The notes beneath the pieces were generated by a model, which was not told the origin of the DNA, did no database searches, and saw only the letters and a list, made by a program, of their open reading frames with translations. Positions 29,821-40,963 of a stretch of DNA of 64,000 nucleotides are shown piece by piece (positions within the stretch are counted from its first letter, which is position 1; each line of letters begins with the position of its first letter). Source of the DNA: Thioalkalivibrio sp. ALJ24 (lineage in GTDB: Bacteria; Pseudomonadota; Gammaproteobacteria; Ectothiorhodospirales; Ectothiorhodospiraceae); assembly GCF_000377785.1 (NCBI RefSeq), contig NZ_KB898728.1, positions 180,473 through 244,472 of the forward strand, written 5' to 3'. Both the position numbers and the translations under genes were made by a program.

Positions 29821-30687
29821 ATGAAGAAGACACTGCTGACCACCGCAACCGCCGCCGCCCTGTCGCTGGGCATGGCCACCTCCGCCGCGCAGGCGGACGA
29901 CGTGCGCATCGGCTGGACCGCCTGGGCCGATGCCGAATTCATCACCCAGGTCGCCGACCGCGTGATCCAGGAACGCCTGGACACCGGCGTGGAGCTGGTG
30001 CAGACCGACATCGCCCCGCAGTACGCCGGCCTGGCCGGGGGTGACCTGGACCTAATGCTGATGTCCTGGCAGCCGATCACCCACGAGGACTACATCGAGG
30101 AATTCGGTGACGAGATCGTCGACCTGGGCGTGCTGTACGAGGATGCGAAGCTCGGCTGGCTGGTCCCGGAATATCTCTACGACATGGGCCTGACGTCGAT
30201 TGAGGACCTGCAGGACGACGAGTGGCAGAACCGCCTGAACGGGCAGATCCAGGGCATCGACCCGGGCGCCGGTCTGACCCGTCTGTCGCATGACACCATC
30301 GAGGAATACGGCCTCGACTTCGACCTGATCGAGGCCTCCGACGCCGCCATGACCGCCGCGCTGGACCGCGCCATCCGCCGCGACGAGGCGATCGTGGTCA
30401 CCGGCTGGAGCCCGCACTGGAAGCTGGGTGCCTACGACCTGAAGTACCTGGATGATCCGAAGGAAGCGCTGGGCGGCGCCGAGACCATTCACGCGATGTC
30501 GCGTACCGGCTTTGAGGAGGACTTCCCCGAGGTGGCGGCCTTTGCCGGTTGCGTGAGCATCGACATCGACCTGCTCAACGAGTACATGTATCTGGCCGAT
30601 GAGGAGTCCACCGGCCACGCGGTGGACAAGTTCTTCGAGGACGAGGCCGACAAGATCGATGAGTGGGTGGCCTGCGCCCGCAACTGA
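29821..30687 (+). CDS. proX: Glycine betaine substrate-binding protein
   Basis: The 288-residue protein has a signal peptide (LLTTATAAALSLGMATSAAQA) and the OpuAC fold. Aromatic residues likely to form the quaternary-amine cage include the Trp of GWTAWADA, MSWQP and GWSPHW. The RBS AAGGAGA is strong. A terminator follows 43 bases after the stop and closes the proVWX operon. Confidence 0.95.
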   Translation: MKKTLLTTATAAALSLGMATSAAQADDVRIGWTAWADAEFITQVADRVIQERLDTGVELVQTDIAPQYAGLAGGDLDLMLMSWQPITHEDYIEEFGDEIVDLGVLYEDAKLGWLVPEYLYDMGLTSIEDLQDDEWQNRLNGQIQGIDPGAGLTRLSHDTIEEYGLDFDLIEASDAAMTAALDRAIRRDEAIVVTGWSPHWKLGAYDLKYLDDPKEALGGAETIHAMSRTGFEEDFPEVAAFAGCVSIDIDLLNEYMYLADEESTGHAVDKFFEDEADKIDEWVACARN

Positions 30688-30729
30688 TCCGCTCTGCAGG
30701 AACCAGCGGCAGCCGCGCGCTGCCCTCCG

Positions 30730-30758
30730 GGCCCGGCCTTCTGGTCGGGCCTTTTTTT
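30730..30758 (+). terminator. Rho-independent terminator of proVWX
   Basis: GGCCCGGCC pairs with GGTCGGGCC (9 base pairs, one G-U) around TTCT, followed by seven T. The T-tract overlaps the stop codon of the convergent thiI. Confidence 0.93.
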
Positions 30759-32229
30759 ATCCCGTCGAAATCCGACCCTGCTTTTTCAGACGGTCCACCC
30801 CGCCACGGAAGGCCCGCGCGCGGAACCCGGCCCGCTGCATGCGTTCGGCGATCACCGCCGAATTGCTGCCGCGCTGGCAGTAGAGCACGTATTCGCGGTC
30901 GGAGGGCCAGTCGGCGAACGTCTGCAGCAGGGTGTCGGCCGGGTGGTTTTCCGCCCCCGGCCAGTGCCAGCGCCGATAGGCCTCCGGCGGCTGGCAGTCG
31001 ATCACCGTGGCCCCCTCGGGGATGCGGTCCACGAAGATCCCTTCACCCTCCCCCGCAACCCCGTCCGGTCCGTCATCCGCTGCCAGCGGGTCGCGCTCGC
31101 ACAGCGAATCGATCGCCTGCTGAAGAATGGCCGGATCCAGCGCCCCTTCGGCCCGTTCGATACGCGAGGTGCGACTCTCGACCAGCGGCGGCTGCTCCGT
31201 CAGCGCGCAGAATTCCGGCACCCGTTCGCACAGCTCGAAGGTGCCGATCGCGCGAGCGCGGTCGGTGATCTCCTGCTTGTCGAAGCCGATCAGCGGCCGC
31301 AGTACAGGCAGCGTGGCCGCCGCGTCGATGGTCTGAAGATTCGAGAGGGTCTGCGAGGAGACCTGGCTCAGGGCCTCGCCGGTGACCAGGGCCTCGGCCC
31401 CGCTGCGCGCCGCCACCGCCTCGGCCGCGCGGTACATCAGCCGTTTGAGCACGATCTGCCACATGTCGCCCGGGAGGCTGGCGCGCAGATCTTCCACCAC
31501 CGCCTCGAAGTCGACCACGTACAGCCGCGGGCGGGTGCCGTGTGCCCAGTCCCCCGCCAGGCGCCGCGCGATCGCCGCCACCATCGCCTCGTGCGTCGGC
31601 CCGCCGAGGTTGCAGAACACGAAATCCGTGGCGGCGCCGCGCCGCATCAGGTACCACGCGGCCACCGCCGAATCGAAGCCCCCGGACAGCAGCACCAGGG
31701 TACGCCCCTGCACCCCCAGCGGCAGCCCGCCGGCCCCGCGCCGCCGCTCGCTGAACAGCCACGCCCGGTCCTCCTGCAGATCGATGCGAACGGTGACGTC
31801 GGGCGCATCCAGGTTCACCTTTCCGGGGCCATTGAGGGCCGCGCCCGCCTCGCGCTCGATGCGGGTGGCCGACACGCGTTTGGTACCCTGGCGCTTGCAG
31901 CGCACCGCGTAGGTCCGGCCGCGCACCACCTCGGTGAAATGCCGCCGCACCCCGTCGACGATGGCCTCCAGCTCGGGTTCGACCTCGGCTACCACCGGCG
32001 AGAAGGTGCTCACGCCGAACACCCGCGGCAGGATCTCCAGCGCCCGCTCGCGTTCCGTCGTGCGCAGCAGCAGACGCCCCTGTGCAGTGGCCAGACGGTG
32101 CGGGATATCCTCCAGTGCCCGGCGCAGGTTGCGCTGCAGGATGCGGGTGAAATGGCGCCGCGTGCCGGGCGCCTTCAGGTGGATCTCCGGCGCCTGGCGG
32201 AGAATGATCAGATCGGATTCGGCAGTCAT
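30757..32229 (-). CDS. thiI: tRNA 4-thiouridine synthase with rhodanese domain
   Basis: The 490-residue protein has the N-terminal ferredoxin-like and THUMP region, a PP-loop (LVLLSGGFDSAVAAW) that adenylates U8 of tRNA, the conserved Cys in VPEFCALTE, and a C-terminal rhodanese domain with persulfide Cys in YCQRGSNS. These match the two essential E. coli Cys positions. It transfers sulfur from IscS to tRNA and can support thiamine thiazole synthesis. Its ATG overlaps the stop of the upstream desulfidase gene (ATGA), so the two are co-translated. Confidence 0.96.
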   Translation of the reverse strand: MTAESDLIILRQAPEIHLKAPGTRRHFTRILQRNLRRALEDIPHRLATAQGRLLLRTTERERALEILPRVFGVSTFSPVVAEVEPELEAIVDGVRRHFTEVVRGRTYAVRCKRQGTKRVSATRIEREAGAALNGPGKVNLDAPDVTVRIDLQEDRAWLFSERRRGAGGLPLGVQGRTLVLLSGGFDSAVAAWYLMRRGAATDFVFCNLGGPTHEAMVAAIARRLAGDWAHGTRPRLYVVDFEAVVEDLRASLPGDMWQIVLKRLMYRAAEAVAARSGAEALVTGEALSQVSSQTLSNLQTIDAAATLPVLRPLIGFDKQEITDRARAIGTFELCERVPEFCALTEQPPLVESRTSRIERAEGALDPAILQQAIDSLCERDPLAADDGPDGVAGEGEGIFVDRIPEGATVIDCQPPEAYRRWHWPGAENHPADTLLQTFADWPSDREYVLYCQRGSNSAVIAERMQRAGFRARAFRGGVDRLKKQGRISTG

Positions 32230-33197
32230 TCGGTCGCGGGGTCTTCACCCGTCAGCAGTTCATCCGGCGCCGGCCGCAGATAGCTCTGCCGGCGCACCCA
32301 GTCCAGTTGCAGCGCATCCGCGTGCTCCCGCAGCCGGCGCACCACCGACATGCGGTCCCGGCGGCCCGCACCGTAGTCCTCGATGGCGGTCTGCAGGGCC
32401 GCACGTTCGTCCGCGGGCAGGTGCTCGCGGAAATGTCCCAGCAGATGCTGCAGCACGTTCACGTGCGCGCCGCGCGTGGTCCCGCGCGCCAGCGCCCGGG
32501 CAAACACCTCTGCATATTCGGCCGCCAGCTCCGCGCGCGGGCGCGTCCCGGCGGCCGCTACCAGACGACCCAGGTGGTCGTAGTCCGGCCGGCCGTGGGC
32601 CAGCAGCAGCATCTTTTCGCGCGCATGGAAGGCCGACAGGTCACCGGCGGTCCACTCCGTGGCCAGGCGCTCGCGCAGCCGCGCCAGTGCGAACAGCCGG
32701 ATCACGAAGGCCTCGCGCGCCGCGGCATCGTGCAGCACGGTCTCGTCCGCCAGCAGCCGTGACGGGTCGGCCGTTTCCAGCGCCGCGGCGAACAGTCCCG
32801 GCCGCGGCTCGCGCTGTCCGTTAACCGGCACCGCGCGCCCGCAACTGGGCGAACGCGCCTTCAGCAGATACCCGTCCGGCCCGTCGGCATCTTCCAGCTC
32901 CGGCAGCCGCCGGTCGATCCAGGCCTGCAGCACCGGCGCATGGTCCTGTCCGCTCTCGCGCCCGCGCAGACGCAGCCGGTCACCGGGACCGCGCTCCAGC
33001 TGCATCGGCTCGCGCGGGGTCCCCAGACCGGCCTCGGCCTCCGGACACAGCGCCACCACCTCCACATACGGCAGCAGCACGCGCGTCAGCCATGCCTCGT
33101 GGCGGTGGCCGCCGTCGTAACGCACGGCCTCGCCCAGCAGGCAGCGCGAAATCCCCAGCCGGGGACGGGGCGGAGAAAGTTCTGGATCATTCATCAT
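32226..33197 (-). CDS. rudS: DUF523-DUF1722 protein, putative tRNA thiouridine desulfidase
   Basis: The 323-residue protein fuses a DUF523 domain (TudS-type) to a DUF1722 domain (YbgA-like). Three Cys that hold the [4Fe-4S] cluster in TudS proteins are visible: ISRCLLGEAVRYDGG, VALCPEAEAGLGTPREPM and RSPSCGRAVP. TudS enzymes remove sulfur from thiouracils, and the TudS-DUF1722 fusion has been described as RudS, which removes sulfur from tRNA 4-thiouridine. It is the first gene of an operon with thiI, which installs that sulfur. Two adjacent ATGs (33197, 33194) are possible starts. Confidence 0.87.
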   Translation of the reverse strand: MMNDPELSPPRPRLGISRCLLGEAVRYDGGHRHEAWLTRVLLPYVEVVALCPEAEAGLGTPREPMQLERGPGDRLRLRGRESGQDHAPVLQAWIDRRLPELEDADGPDGYLLKARSPSCGRAVPVNGQREPRPGLFAAALETADPSRLLADETVLHDAAAREAFVIRLFALARLRERLATEWTAGDLSAFHAREKMLLLAHGRPDYDHLGRLVAAAGTRPRAELAAEYAEVFARALARGTTRGAHVNVLQHLLGHFREHLPADERAALQTAIEDYGAGRRDRMSVVRRLREHADALQLDWVRRQSYLRPAPDELLTGEDPATE

Positions 33198-33217
33198 TGC
33201 GCCGCGGGGCCCGTGAA

Positions 33218-33246
33218 CGGCCCCGGTTGTCCGTATCTCGGGGCCG
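33218..33246. repeat. Inverted repeat in the rudS upstream gap
   Basis: CGGCCCCG (33218-33225) and CGGGGCCG (33239-33246) form a perfect 8-base dyad with a 13-base spacer, 20-50 bases before the rudS start. In DNA this GC-rich it may be chance. Otherwise the 233-base divergent gap shows nothing clear. Confidence 0.3.
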
Positions 33247-33430
33247 CATATGTTAGGCGGCCACGCAACTGGAAGGAAATCGAACCCGCCGGAAGAGCCC
33301 CTCTTTGGCGATCCTCTGTCCCAGAAGACTCCTGTCGCGACGCCGGCAGACTGCGGGACCAGGTGGGCGGCTGCATCGCCACCCGGATCGGGTTCTTCTA
33401 CACTGCAGACAGACAGGCACGGGAACAACG

Positions 33431-34369
33431 ATGAGCGAGGCACCGGAAGGCGCAACGCAGCACGACCGCGACGGTTACAGGCTGTGGTACACCCGGCGCG
33501 ACGGCGAGGTTCACGGCCCGTTCCCCGCCCATCTGATCCGGCGTTATCTGATCCTCGGGCGGCTGACCCCGGACGACGAAGTCGGGCCGACGCCACACCA
33601 GTGGTACCCGCTGCGCGAGGTGCCCGAGCTGATCCCCGAGGAACTGCTGCATGCCGACACCCCGGAAGGGATGGAACGGCTGCAGCAGGCCCGTCTGCGC
33701 GAGGACGAGCGCCTGCGCGAACGCCGCGCTGCGGACGAAGACACCCCGCCGGAACTCCTCGAACGCCGCGCGGGCGAGCGCCGCCGGCCGGAATCGCCCG
33801 AGGCCCTGACGCATCGTCGGCAGTGGGTCGAACTGCTCGCCCTCCCGGCACAGCACATCCCCGTGGTCCTGCGCGGGCGGCGGCGCTGGATCATCCTGGG
33901 GGCCACGCTGGCCGTGACGGTCATGCTGCTTTGGCTGCTGCGCGAGCCGTCACCGGAGACCACCGCCCGCGACTGCTCGGCACCGGCCGCTCCGGAGGTC
34001 AACTGGAACCGCTGCGAAATGCCGGTGGCCGATCTGCGCGGAGCAGACCTGACGCGGGCGAGCCTGCGCGAGACCCGGCTGTCCGGCGCCCGCCTGCAGG
34101 GGGCCCGGCTGGACGAGGCCCTGCTGGAATTTGCCGACCTGAGCCGGGCGAACCTGTCCGACGCGCGGCTGCGCGAGGCCCGACTGCGGGGGGCCAGCCT
34201 GCGCGGCGCGGACCTGAGCGACGCCGACCTTTCCGGCGCCGACCTGCGCCACGCGGACCTGCGTGACGCCAACCCGGAAGACGCCGGGCTCGAAGGCGCC
34301 CGTCTGGGCCGAGCACTGTGGCCGGACGGATCGCGCTGCCCGCCCGAGGCCGTCGGCGCCTGCGAGTGA
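33431..34369 (+). CDS. GYF-like domain membrane protein with pentapeptide repeats
   Basis: The 312-residue protein has an N-terminal GYF_2-like domain (LWYTRRDGEVHGPFPAHLI), a charged Glu/Arg-rich linker, a transmembrane helix (RWIILGATLAVTVMLLWLL, about residues 155-175) and a C-terminal right-handed quadrilateral helix of pentapeptide repeats (ADLRGADLTRASLRE, then LRGADLSDADLSGADLRHA) spanning about 90 residues. Two Cys pairs flank the repeats. The repeat domain should lie across the membrane from the GYF domain. Function unknown. Confidence 0.85.
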   Translation: MSEAPEGATQHDRDGYRLWYTRRDGEVHGPFPAHLIRRYLILGRLTPDDEVGPTPHQWYPLREVPELIPEELLHADTPEGMERLQQARLREDERLRERRAADEDTPPELLERRAGERRRPESPEALTHRRQWVELLALPAQHIPVVLRGRRRWIILGATLAVTVMLLWLLREPSPETTARDCSAPAAPEVNWNRCEMPVADLRGADLTRASLRETRLSGARLQGARLDEALLEFADLSRANLSDARLREARLRGASLRGADLSDADLSGADLRHADLRDANPEDAGLEGARLGRALWPDGSRCPPEAVGACE

Positions 34370-34400
34370 TGCGCGCGAGGCCGTCGCGGACAGACCGGTC

Positions 34401-35078
34401 TCAGACAGGCCGTGCGAGGGCGTTGCGGATGTCGGGGATGCCCTTGACCCAGTAGAGCAGCGCCACGCAGCCGGCGAAGAAGGCGATCGCGGCCCAGTCG
34501 AACAGCTCCTTGTAGCGCACGGTGTCGGCCGCCAGCAGCAGGGTCATCATGCCAAGGTAGGCCAGCGCGAAGGCCAGGTGGATCAGCATGTCGCGGTAAC
34601 CGCCGCGGGCCACCCGGTACCAGACCAGTACGGTCAGATGCCACAGCGCCAGGAACAGGAACAGGAAGGGCAGCATGGTGTCGCCCAGCTCCACGCTGGT
34701 GGCGGCCTCGCGCCCGCCCAGCGAGGTCAGGTGACCGATCAGCAGGATGGCGTACAGCCAGGCCACCAGCGTGACCTCGACCAGATCCAGCAGGAACAGG
34801 ACCACGATTCGGCGCGGGCTGAGCCCGGCCAGGCGGGCGCCGTTATCGGGATTGCAGAAATAGGCCGAATAAGCGACGAACTTGTAGGCGGTGAAGACCG
34901 TAACCAGCGCCGTCAGCACGATGCGCTTCCAGAACTCCGGGTCCCGGATGGTGGACGGGTGATCCGTCAGGAACTGCACGTATTCGACCGAAACCACCAG
35001 CAGCCCCAGCGCGATGACCGCCAGGATCAGATCGCTGATCTTCTCGGAGAGGCGGTTATAGAAGGTATTGGTATTCAT
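34401..35078 (-). CDS. Multi-pass membrane protein, unknown
   Basis: The 225-residue protein has about six hydrophobic segments (ILAVIALGLLVVSVEYV, IVVLFLLDLVEVTLVAW, MLPFLFLFLALWHLTVLVW and others). It has no motif I can assign. The ATG at 35078 gives a hydrophilic N-terminus; a longer upstream reading would cross a region without membrane character. It converges with the pentapeptide gene and diverges from the exported protein at 35196. Confidence 0.75.
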   Translation of the reverse strand: MNTNTFYNRLSEKISDLILAVIALGLLVVSVEYVQFLTDHPSTIRDPEFWKRIVLTALVTVFTAYKFVAYSAYFCNPDNGARLAGLSPRRIVVLFLLDLVEVTLVAWLYAILLIGHLTSLGGREAATSVELGDTMLPFLFLFLALWHLTVLVWYRVARGGYRDMLIHLAFALAYLGMMTLLLAADTVRYKELFDWAAIAFFAGCVALLYWVKGIPDIRNALARPV

Positions 35079-35195
35079 CGCGGATTCTCGTCCCTGTGCA
35101 TGCGGTGGCTCGATCGATGTCCCCTGCGTTTGAGGGGCGACGGCGGGAGGAGCGCAGTTTAGGCTGTTCGCCATATCCCTTCCACTGGAGGCAGC

Positions 35196-35741
35196 ATGCA
35201 GCCGACGAAACCGAATACCCGCACCCGTGCCACCCTGCTGACGGGTCTGGCGGCCGGCGCCGCCCTGACGCTGACCGGCGGACAGGCCGTCGCCGGCGAG
35301 GTGGTGATGAGCGGCACGATCGATGGTGACGAACGGACCTGGGAGCGCTTCGACACGGATGACGGGGGGCCGGCCTTCTTCACCGACCTGCCCGGCGGGG
35401 CCCGCCTGTTCAACCTGCACGGACTGCGCGACGGCAGCACGCCAAACCCCATGGGCTCGCTGATCGTCAGCGTAACGACCTTCAACGACAACGTGGGCAG
35501 GGTGGAGATCAGCTACTACCACGAACAGGCCGGCGGCCCCGATTTCGTGGGCAACGACGAGCTCGAGAATGTCGAGTACGAATTCGACCGCCTGGAGGTC
35601 GACGGAGACACCGCCCGCATCAGCGGCCGGGTTTCGGGCGAGCTGCACCACCGGGAGAATCCGCTGAGCGAGGAGACGGACGCTTCGCGCACGCGGTCGG
35701 TGGAGGTGGAGTTCGACACCACCCTGCCCGAACAGGAGTAG
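35196..35741 (+). CDS. Exported protein of unknown function
   Basis: The 181-residue protein has a signal peptide (LLTGLAAGAALTLTGGQAVA-GE) and an acidic, beta-rich mature part (EVVMSGTIDGDERTWERF onwards) without Cys. Its acidity fits an exported protein of a salt-loving organism. GGAGG lies before the ATG. Not recognised. Confidence 0.75.
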   Translation: MQPTKPNTRTRATLLTGLAAGAALTLTGGQAVAGEVVMSGTIDGDERTWERFDTDDGGPAFFTDLPGGARLFNLHGLRDGSTPNPMGSLIVSVTTFNDNVGRVEISYYHEQAGGPDFVGNDELENVEYEFDRLEVDGDTARISGRVSGELHHRENPLSEETDASRTRSVEVEFDTTLPEQE

Positions 35742-35760
35742 GACAAGAGCCGGAACAGGA

Positions 35761-35785
35761 CCGGGCGCCCGTTGCAGGCGCCCGG
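35761..35785. terminator. Candidate bidirectional terminator
   Basis: CCGGGCGCC (35761-35769) pairs perfectly with GGCGCCCGG (35777-35785) around a 7-base loop, between two convergent stop codons. No T-tract is present on either side. Confidence 0.5.
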
Positions 35786-35798
35786 CAACCGGTGGTGA

Positions 35799-38087
<2,289 letters not shown>

Positions 38088-38109
38088 TTATCGAGTTCAC
38101 ATTGTCTTG

Positions 38110-38124
38110 ATAGGGCGCACCTAT
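38110..38124. promoter_or_regulatory. OxyR-like box upstream of katG
   Basis: ATAG-GGCGCAC-CTAT fits the OxyR element ATAG-N7-CTAT and forms a longer perfect dyad GATAGG-GCGCA-CCTATC. The second ATAG-N7-CTAT expected of a full oxidised-OxyR site is not evident. Confidence 0.5.
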
Positions 38125-38139
38125 CGGGGAATCGAAAAG

Positions 38140-38982
38140 CTAGAGACGCGCCCGGGTGCGCTGCACCAGGCCGGCCGGATCGCGCAGGCCCGGAACGACC
38201 TTGGCGTGGCCGTCGGCGTCCACCACGGTCACCTTGCCGAAGCCCAGCCAGCGCCCCAGCCAGTGCTGCCTGACCCCGATATCGCCGACGCGCCTGAGCT
38301 CGAAGCGCACCACGCGCTGCCACAGAAGGCCACTGGCCACGTGCAGATAGCGATCGGTCAGTACCGCCTCGGAATTCACGAAACTGGCCAGCGCACGGAT
38401 GGCCAGCCCCGGCAGGACCACCAGGTACAGCACCGCCGCGGCCCCCTGACCCCAGACCCCGAACGGGCCGATGGCCAGCAGTGCCGTCACCCCCAGCACC
38501 ACCAGCGCCGGCAGGAACACCGCCCAGTGGGCGTTGGTTTCCAGCTCCACGTGGGCATCCGCGCCCACTTCGTCCCGCAGCTCGATCGAACGCCGCCCGA
38601 GAAACCCCAGCAGGCTGATCACCACCGCCGGTGGCAGCAGCAGGATCCCCGCGACCATCAGCATGTTGCCAACCCGCGAGCCCGACCACGCGACCCCGGC
38701 CACCAGGGTGATCACCGCCGAGATCATCAGCGCCACCGCCAGCATCCACAGGGCACGGCGCACGCGTTCCTGCCGGCAGGCGGTACGCGCCGCCCGCCCG
38801 CCCGGCCACCAGCGAATCAGCGCCGACGCCAGCGTCAGCGGCAGCAACACCACGAAGGCCGCCACGAATCCGAGTGAACTCTCGCCGCGCACCAGCATGG
38901 CGCCCAGCAGCGCGACCACCGTCGCACCCGCCAGGATCAGCGGCATGCGCCGCACCAGTCGTGCCCAGAACCCCTGCGCCAT
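38140..38982 (-). CDS. Membrane protein with bacterial PH-like domain
   Basis: The 280-residue protein has about six transmembrane helices (first: LILAGATVVALLGAMLV) and a C-terminal bPH-type domain beginning at AVLTDRYLHVASGLLWQRVVRF. The final part VTVVDADGHAKVVPGLRDP is typical of that fold. ATG 38982 with GAGG is preferred over a GTG immediately before it. It is the last of three leftward genes. Function unknown. Confidence 0.75.
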   Translation of the reverse strand: MAQGFWARLVRRMPLILAGATVVALLGAMLVRGESSLGFVAAFVVLLPLTLASALIRWWPGGRAARTACRQERVRRALWMLAVALMISAVITLVAGVAWSGSRVGNMLMVAGILLLPPAVVISLLGFLGRRSIELRDEVGADAHVELETNAHWAVFLPALVVLGVTALLAIGPFGVWGQGAAAVLYLVVLPGLAIRALASFVNSEAVLTDRYLHVASGLLWQRVVRFELRRVGDIGVRQHWLGRWLGFGKVTVVDADGHAKVVPGLRDPAGLVQRTRARL

Positions 38983-39039
38983 CACGTCCTCTTGCGGTTG
39001 TCCGTCTCCGGAAAAGGCGCCAGTCTATCAGCGAACGGC

Positions 39040-39930
39040 TTATTCCTCGGCGGCCGGCGGCTCGGCCGCACCGGAGAACCCCGGTCCGCGCACGTCCTCG
39101 ATCTCCCAGCCGCGGTCCATGTCGCGGCCCGTCACCCACCAGTCATGCACGTGCAGGCGCAGCGGGCCCCGCACCCGTTCCTCGAAGCGCGACGGCAGCA
39201 CATACGGCCCGACCTCCTCGTACTCCAGGAACGTGGTGTCCACGTGTGCGCCCTGCGTGGGCTCGAAGCCCTCGAGCGTGATGTGCACGCGGTAGAGCCG
39301 GTCGGTCTCCGGGTGGATCCACATCACCACCTCGTCGCGTTCGGCAAAGCCGAAGCCCGGTTCGATGGTCGCCAGCACCCGGTGGTAGTCCACGCCATCC
39401 TCGCGCCGGTCCGGCAGGCGCTGCAGATCGGTGGCCCGGTGCTTCACGAAACTGGGGCCGAAATGGAACAGCTCGCCCGCGTCGATGGTCATCGCGGTGG
39501 CGGCGACCCGGTCCGGATCGGTCTCGAACTCGCCGTTGTAGTACACGCTGATCGTGCCCTCGTGGCGGAATACGTGCTTCACCCCCTCGGGCCCGGTGTA
39601 CTCGCGCACGTACAGCGAATCCGCCGGGCGATAGCGCTCTTCCGAACGCCCGCGAAAGCCGGTATCCGTCACCAGCGGCTGGATGCGCTGGATCATGCGT
39701 CCCCATTCGCCGTCGGTGGCCATGTTGAAGTCGCGCGGGTCCTCGCGCAGATCGCCCCCGTGGGCCTCCAGCGTGCGCTCGAACAGGGTCTCGGCCGACA
39801 GCCCGTCGGCGAACTCCCGATCCGGTGCCGGCTCCGGAAAGGCGCGCCCGCAGCCCGCCAGCAACACGATCAATCCCGCCACGCTCGCAAGCCGCCAGCC
39901 CGCGGCTGCTGTCCATCCCGTCCGTACCAT
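39040..39930 (-). CDS. Outer-membrane-type lipoprotein, LolA-like fold suspected
   Basis: The 296-residue protein has a lipobox (LIVLLAGCG). Position +2 is Gly, so outer-membrane sorting is likely. The mature part is a run of amphipathic strands like LolA/outer-membrane lipoprotein-sorting proteins (VVMWIHPETDRLYRVHITLEG); the assignment is by pattern only. ATG 39930 has GGAGG 6 bases upstream; an ATG at 39936 is too close to it. It lies 48 bases after the ATPase-like gene. Confidence 0.75.
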   Translation of the reverse strand: MVRTGWTAAAGWRLASVAGLIVLLAGCGRAFPEPAPDREFADGLSAETLFERTLEAHGGDLREDPRDFNMATDGEWGRMIQRIQPLVTDTGFRGRSEERYRPADSLYVREYTGPEGVKHVFRHEGTISVYYNGEFETDPDRVAATAMTIDAGELFHFGPSFVKHRATDLQRLPDRREDGVDYHRVLATIEPGFGFAERDEVVMWIHPETDRLYRVHITLEGFEPTQGAHVDTTFLEYEEVGPYVLPSRFEERVRGPLRLHVHDWWVTGRDMDRGWEIEDVRGPGFSGAAEPPAAEE

Positions 39931-39978
39931 GGCCATCCTCCCCTGCGTGCGACCCGGGCCCTGCGGCCCGGTATCCGT

Positions 39979-40848
39979 CTACTCGGGATCCGGGGGCACG
40001 CCGGAAAGTTCCACGTGCTCGGACCCCACGAACTCCCACAGCTCCGGCATCAGCCGTTCCATGCGTTGCTGGATCGCATCGGAGACCAGCAGCGTGTGGT
40101 CGATCCCCTCGGTCCAGCCGAAGATCGAATGGGTCAGCTCCTCGCGGGTGCGCACGCGGTTGCGGATGTCGTCCAGCAGGCGACGGAACTCCGAGGGGGT
40201 CGGCTGTACCCCCAGTGCCCGGAACAGCTCGCCGAGCCCGGCCAGCAGGCCCTCGGCCTCCGGCCCCAGACCGAAATCCTCCGGGCGGTAATCCGCCTCG
40301 CCCACCGAGGCGCGCGGCACCCACACGGTAAAACCGACCTTCTTCAGCGAATGATAGATCGGCTCCTCCGAGATCAGCAGCAGCATCAGCCGTTCCGGAC
40401 TGGCCACGAAGGACGACCCGCCCATCGACCATTCGCGGTCGACCACGAAGCGGTACAGCCGAAGGTGCTCGCGGAAATCCGCCGCCTGCAGCTGATCCAG
40501 GATCAGGATGGTGCGCTCGCCCTCGGAATACGCGCAGGCGCTGGAGACCTCCCGGTCGAACGCCGGGATCGGCGGCTCTTCGCGCCCTTCCTCTTCCGGG
40601 TTGGACGCCGGCTGTGCGGTCGGCGCCGGGTCCTGCGCCTGGGTGAAGTCGTGATAGAGCACGTGCGGGACTTCCAGTGCCGCGGCCAGCGCGTTGGCAA
40701 AGGCCGTCTTGCGCCGGCCCGAATCCCCCTCGACGTTCAGCGTGGGGATCACGCCGCCCGCCTGGGCCAGCACGCATTCCACATGGTGGGCGTAATCGAT
40801 GTTCGACTCGAACCCGTTGTCCGCCATCCGTTCGCGCAGTGTCTTCAT
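39979..40848 (-). CDS. P-loop ATPase-like protein with degenerate Walker A
   Basis: The 289-residue protein has a nucleotide-binding-like loop GDSGRRKTA (residues 41-49). The third Gly of GxxGxGKT is replaced by Arg. A Walker B-like stretch ERTILILDQLQ follows near residue 110, then LMLLLISEEPIY. It resembles small AAA+ or MoxR-type NTPases but I cannot place it. First of three leftward genes with the lipoprotein and the PH-like membrane protein; it diverges from tetR. Confidence 0.7.
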   Translation of the reverse strand: MKTLRERMADNGFESNIDYAHHVECVLAQAGGVIPTLNVEGDSGRRKTAFANALAAALEVPHVLYHDFTQAQDPAPTAQPASNPEEEGREEPPIPAFDREVSSACAYSEGERTILILDQLQAADFREHLRLYRFVVDREWSMGGSSFVASPERLMLLLISEEPIYHSLKKVGFTVWVPRASVGEADYRPEDFGLGPEAEGLLAGLGELFRALGVQPTPSEFRRLLDDIRNRVRTREELTHSIFGWTEGIDHTLLVSDAIQQRMERLMPELWEFVGSEHVELSGVPPDPE

Positions 40849-40963
40849 GAGCCTTCCTCGTGGCCAGCCTTCCCCTCAAGGATACGTTCCCGCTGGCCGG
40901 CGGGGGTATGGAACCGGCCCTCCAGCTGACGCCGATCGGCCGCGGCGTGTTCCAGCCTCCGAC

